Shown here: piece after piece, positions 63,281-64,000 of the stretch | Position numbering within the stretch: position 1 is the stretch's first letter | Layout of the letters: each line of letters starts with the position of its first letter | Source: Tilletiopsis washingtonensis | Lineage: Eukaryota; Basidiomycota; Exobasidiomycetes; Entylomatales | Reading direction: 5' to 3' | Assembly: GCF_003144115.1 (NCBI RefSeq) | Contig: NW_020311998.1 | Location: forward strand, 1 to 64,000 | Length of the DNA stretch: 64,000 nt | Translations under genes and position numbers: made by a program | The notes under the pieces: model-generated | What the model was told of the DNA's origin: nothing | Seen by the model: the letters and a program-made list of their open reading frames with translations, nothing else | Database searches by the model: none

Positions 63281-64000
63281 GGCGGGCGACGACGGAGGGT
63301 GCGGGTGCTGGATCTGGTCGCCTCAGAGCATGCTATTTGAAGCGGTGGCTCACGGTGCCACGGCGGCGAAGCCGGAGGCTGTCGCTGTGCCCGCGGCGAG
63401 GCGCCTCGGACGGTCTGGCGCCGACGAGGAGCAAGCCGGCGGCTGCGATCTGTCTCGCACCTGCAGCTCGGCTGCGGATGCGCCGCAGAGGGCGAGAGAG
63501 GTGCGAGATGCGAGCAAGAGCGATGTCATCAGCGCCGGCCCGGCGGCAGAGTGAGAGTGAGTGCAGCGCACGCACGCAACGAGGATGCGCCCGCTCGTCG
63601 TCGACGGCGGCGAGGGGCGCGTGCGGGGAAGGAAGCTCGCTTGCAGCGGCACCATTTCCACGCGACACGGCCTCGCCGCCGTGCGAGATTGGCGTCGGAC
63701 CTGCGCGCTGCCGACGCACACGGTGCACCCCGACTGCTGCGCGATGGCGAAGTGGTGCGGCTTTGGCGCAGCCGCTGGTGCGGCGAGCAAGCACAAGCGC
63801 TGCCCGGCCGGCGGGAGGGAAGCGGCGCCGGCGGCTGCGGCGATGCGGCCGCCTCGTGCCGCGGCTGCTGCCACGCTACGGACGCGTTAGCGCCAGAGGC
63901 GGAGTCGGCCTACAAGCAGCCCGCGCCGACCTCGGGACGGGCGCGTCGCCGGAGGACGGCTCATGCGGCCCAGCCCACCTGCCTGCAGGGCAAGTCCCGC
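63281..64000. promoter_or_regulatory. upstream region of the aspartic protease, to the window edge
   Basis: 720 nt after the protease start codon on the opposite side. No further gene start was recognised before the window ends. Open frames here are overlapping and Ala/Arg-rich. Confidence 0.45.

Overview
This window is a chromosome end of a GC-rich filamentous or yeast-like fungus. It opens with 15 perfect AACCCT hexamers (TTAGGG read towards the end) and then carries about 26 protein genes. The genes are intron-rich. Most introns are 45-70 nt, with GTGAGT-type donors and a CTGAC/CTGAT branch-like motif 5-20 nt before the acceptor. Gene content (histidine kinase, THI4, cyanase, MED19, SPC24, RNA1, MAK5, UBC6 with tail anchor) is fungal. 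Base composition, intron style and protein flavour fit a basidiomycete, and I would guess Ustilaginomycotina; that lineage call is inference.

Layout. 0-5 kb: telomere, epoxide hydrolase (-), GNAT acetyltransferase (+), coiled-coil protein of unknown function (-). 6.4-9.9 kb: an S9 serine peptidase (-) whose hydrolase domain is interrupted by a complete PIG-H (GPI15) domain. 10.3-16.3 kb: aquaporin, 97-aa small protein, Dal5-type transporter (all -). 17.9-23.1 kb: large LTE1-like Ras-type GEF (-). 23.8-28.4 kb: zf-met2/ZNF706-like protein (+), metallo-beta-lactamase-fold hydrolase (-), secreted GH43 (+). 28.6-35 kb: OXA1 insertase (+), MED19 (-), soluble hybrid histidine kinase (+), mitochondrial ribosomal protein uL30m (-). 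37.4-47.3 kb: GAPDH (+), UBC6 (+), RanGAP RNA1 with a 550-aa extension (-), kinetochore SPC24 (+), secreted alpha/beta-hydrolase with the nucleophile replaced by Gly (-). 51-64 kb: THI4 (+), LRR protein crossed by an assembly gap (+), EF-hand-like/RWD/IMPACT protein (-), MAK5 DEAD-box helicase (+), cyanase (+), secreted aspartic protease (-).

The genes form no single pathway or obvious metabolic cluster. Most are housekeeping genes, with several secreted hydrolases among them. No mobile elements, tRNAs, rRNAs or CRISPR arrays were recognised. The most notable item is the peptidase/PIG-H fusion: twelve exons join in frame with no internal stop, the Ser-Asp-His triad is kept, and the inserted part is a recognisable subunit of the enzyme that starts GPI-anchor synthesis. 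For the genes where I worked through the exon arithmetic (epoxide hydrolase, GNAT, peptidase, aquaporin, small protein, metallo-beta-lactamase, GH43, OXA1, MED19, RNA1, SPC24, pseudo-hydrolase, LRR) the spliced length is a multiple of three. Other exon models were checked only at the junctions.
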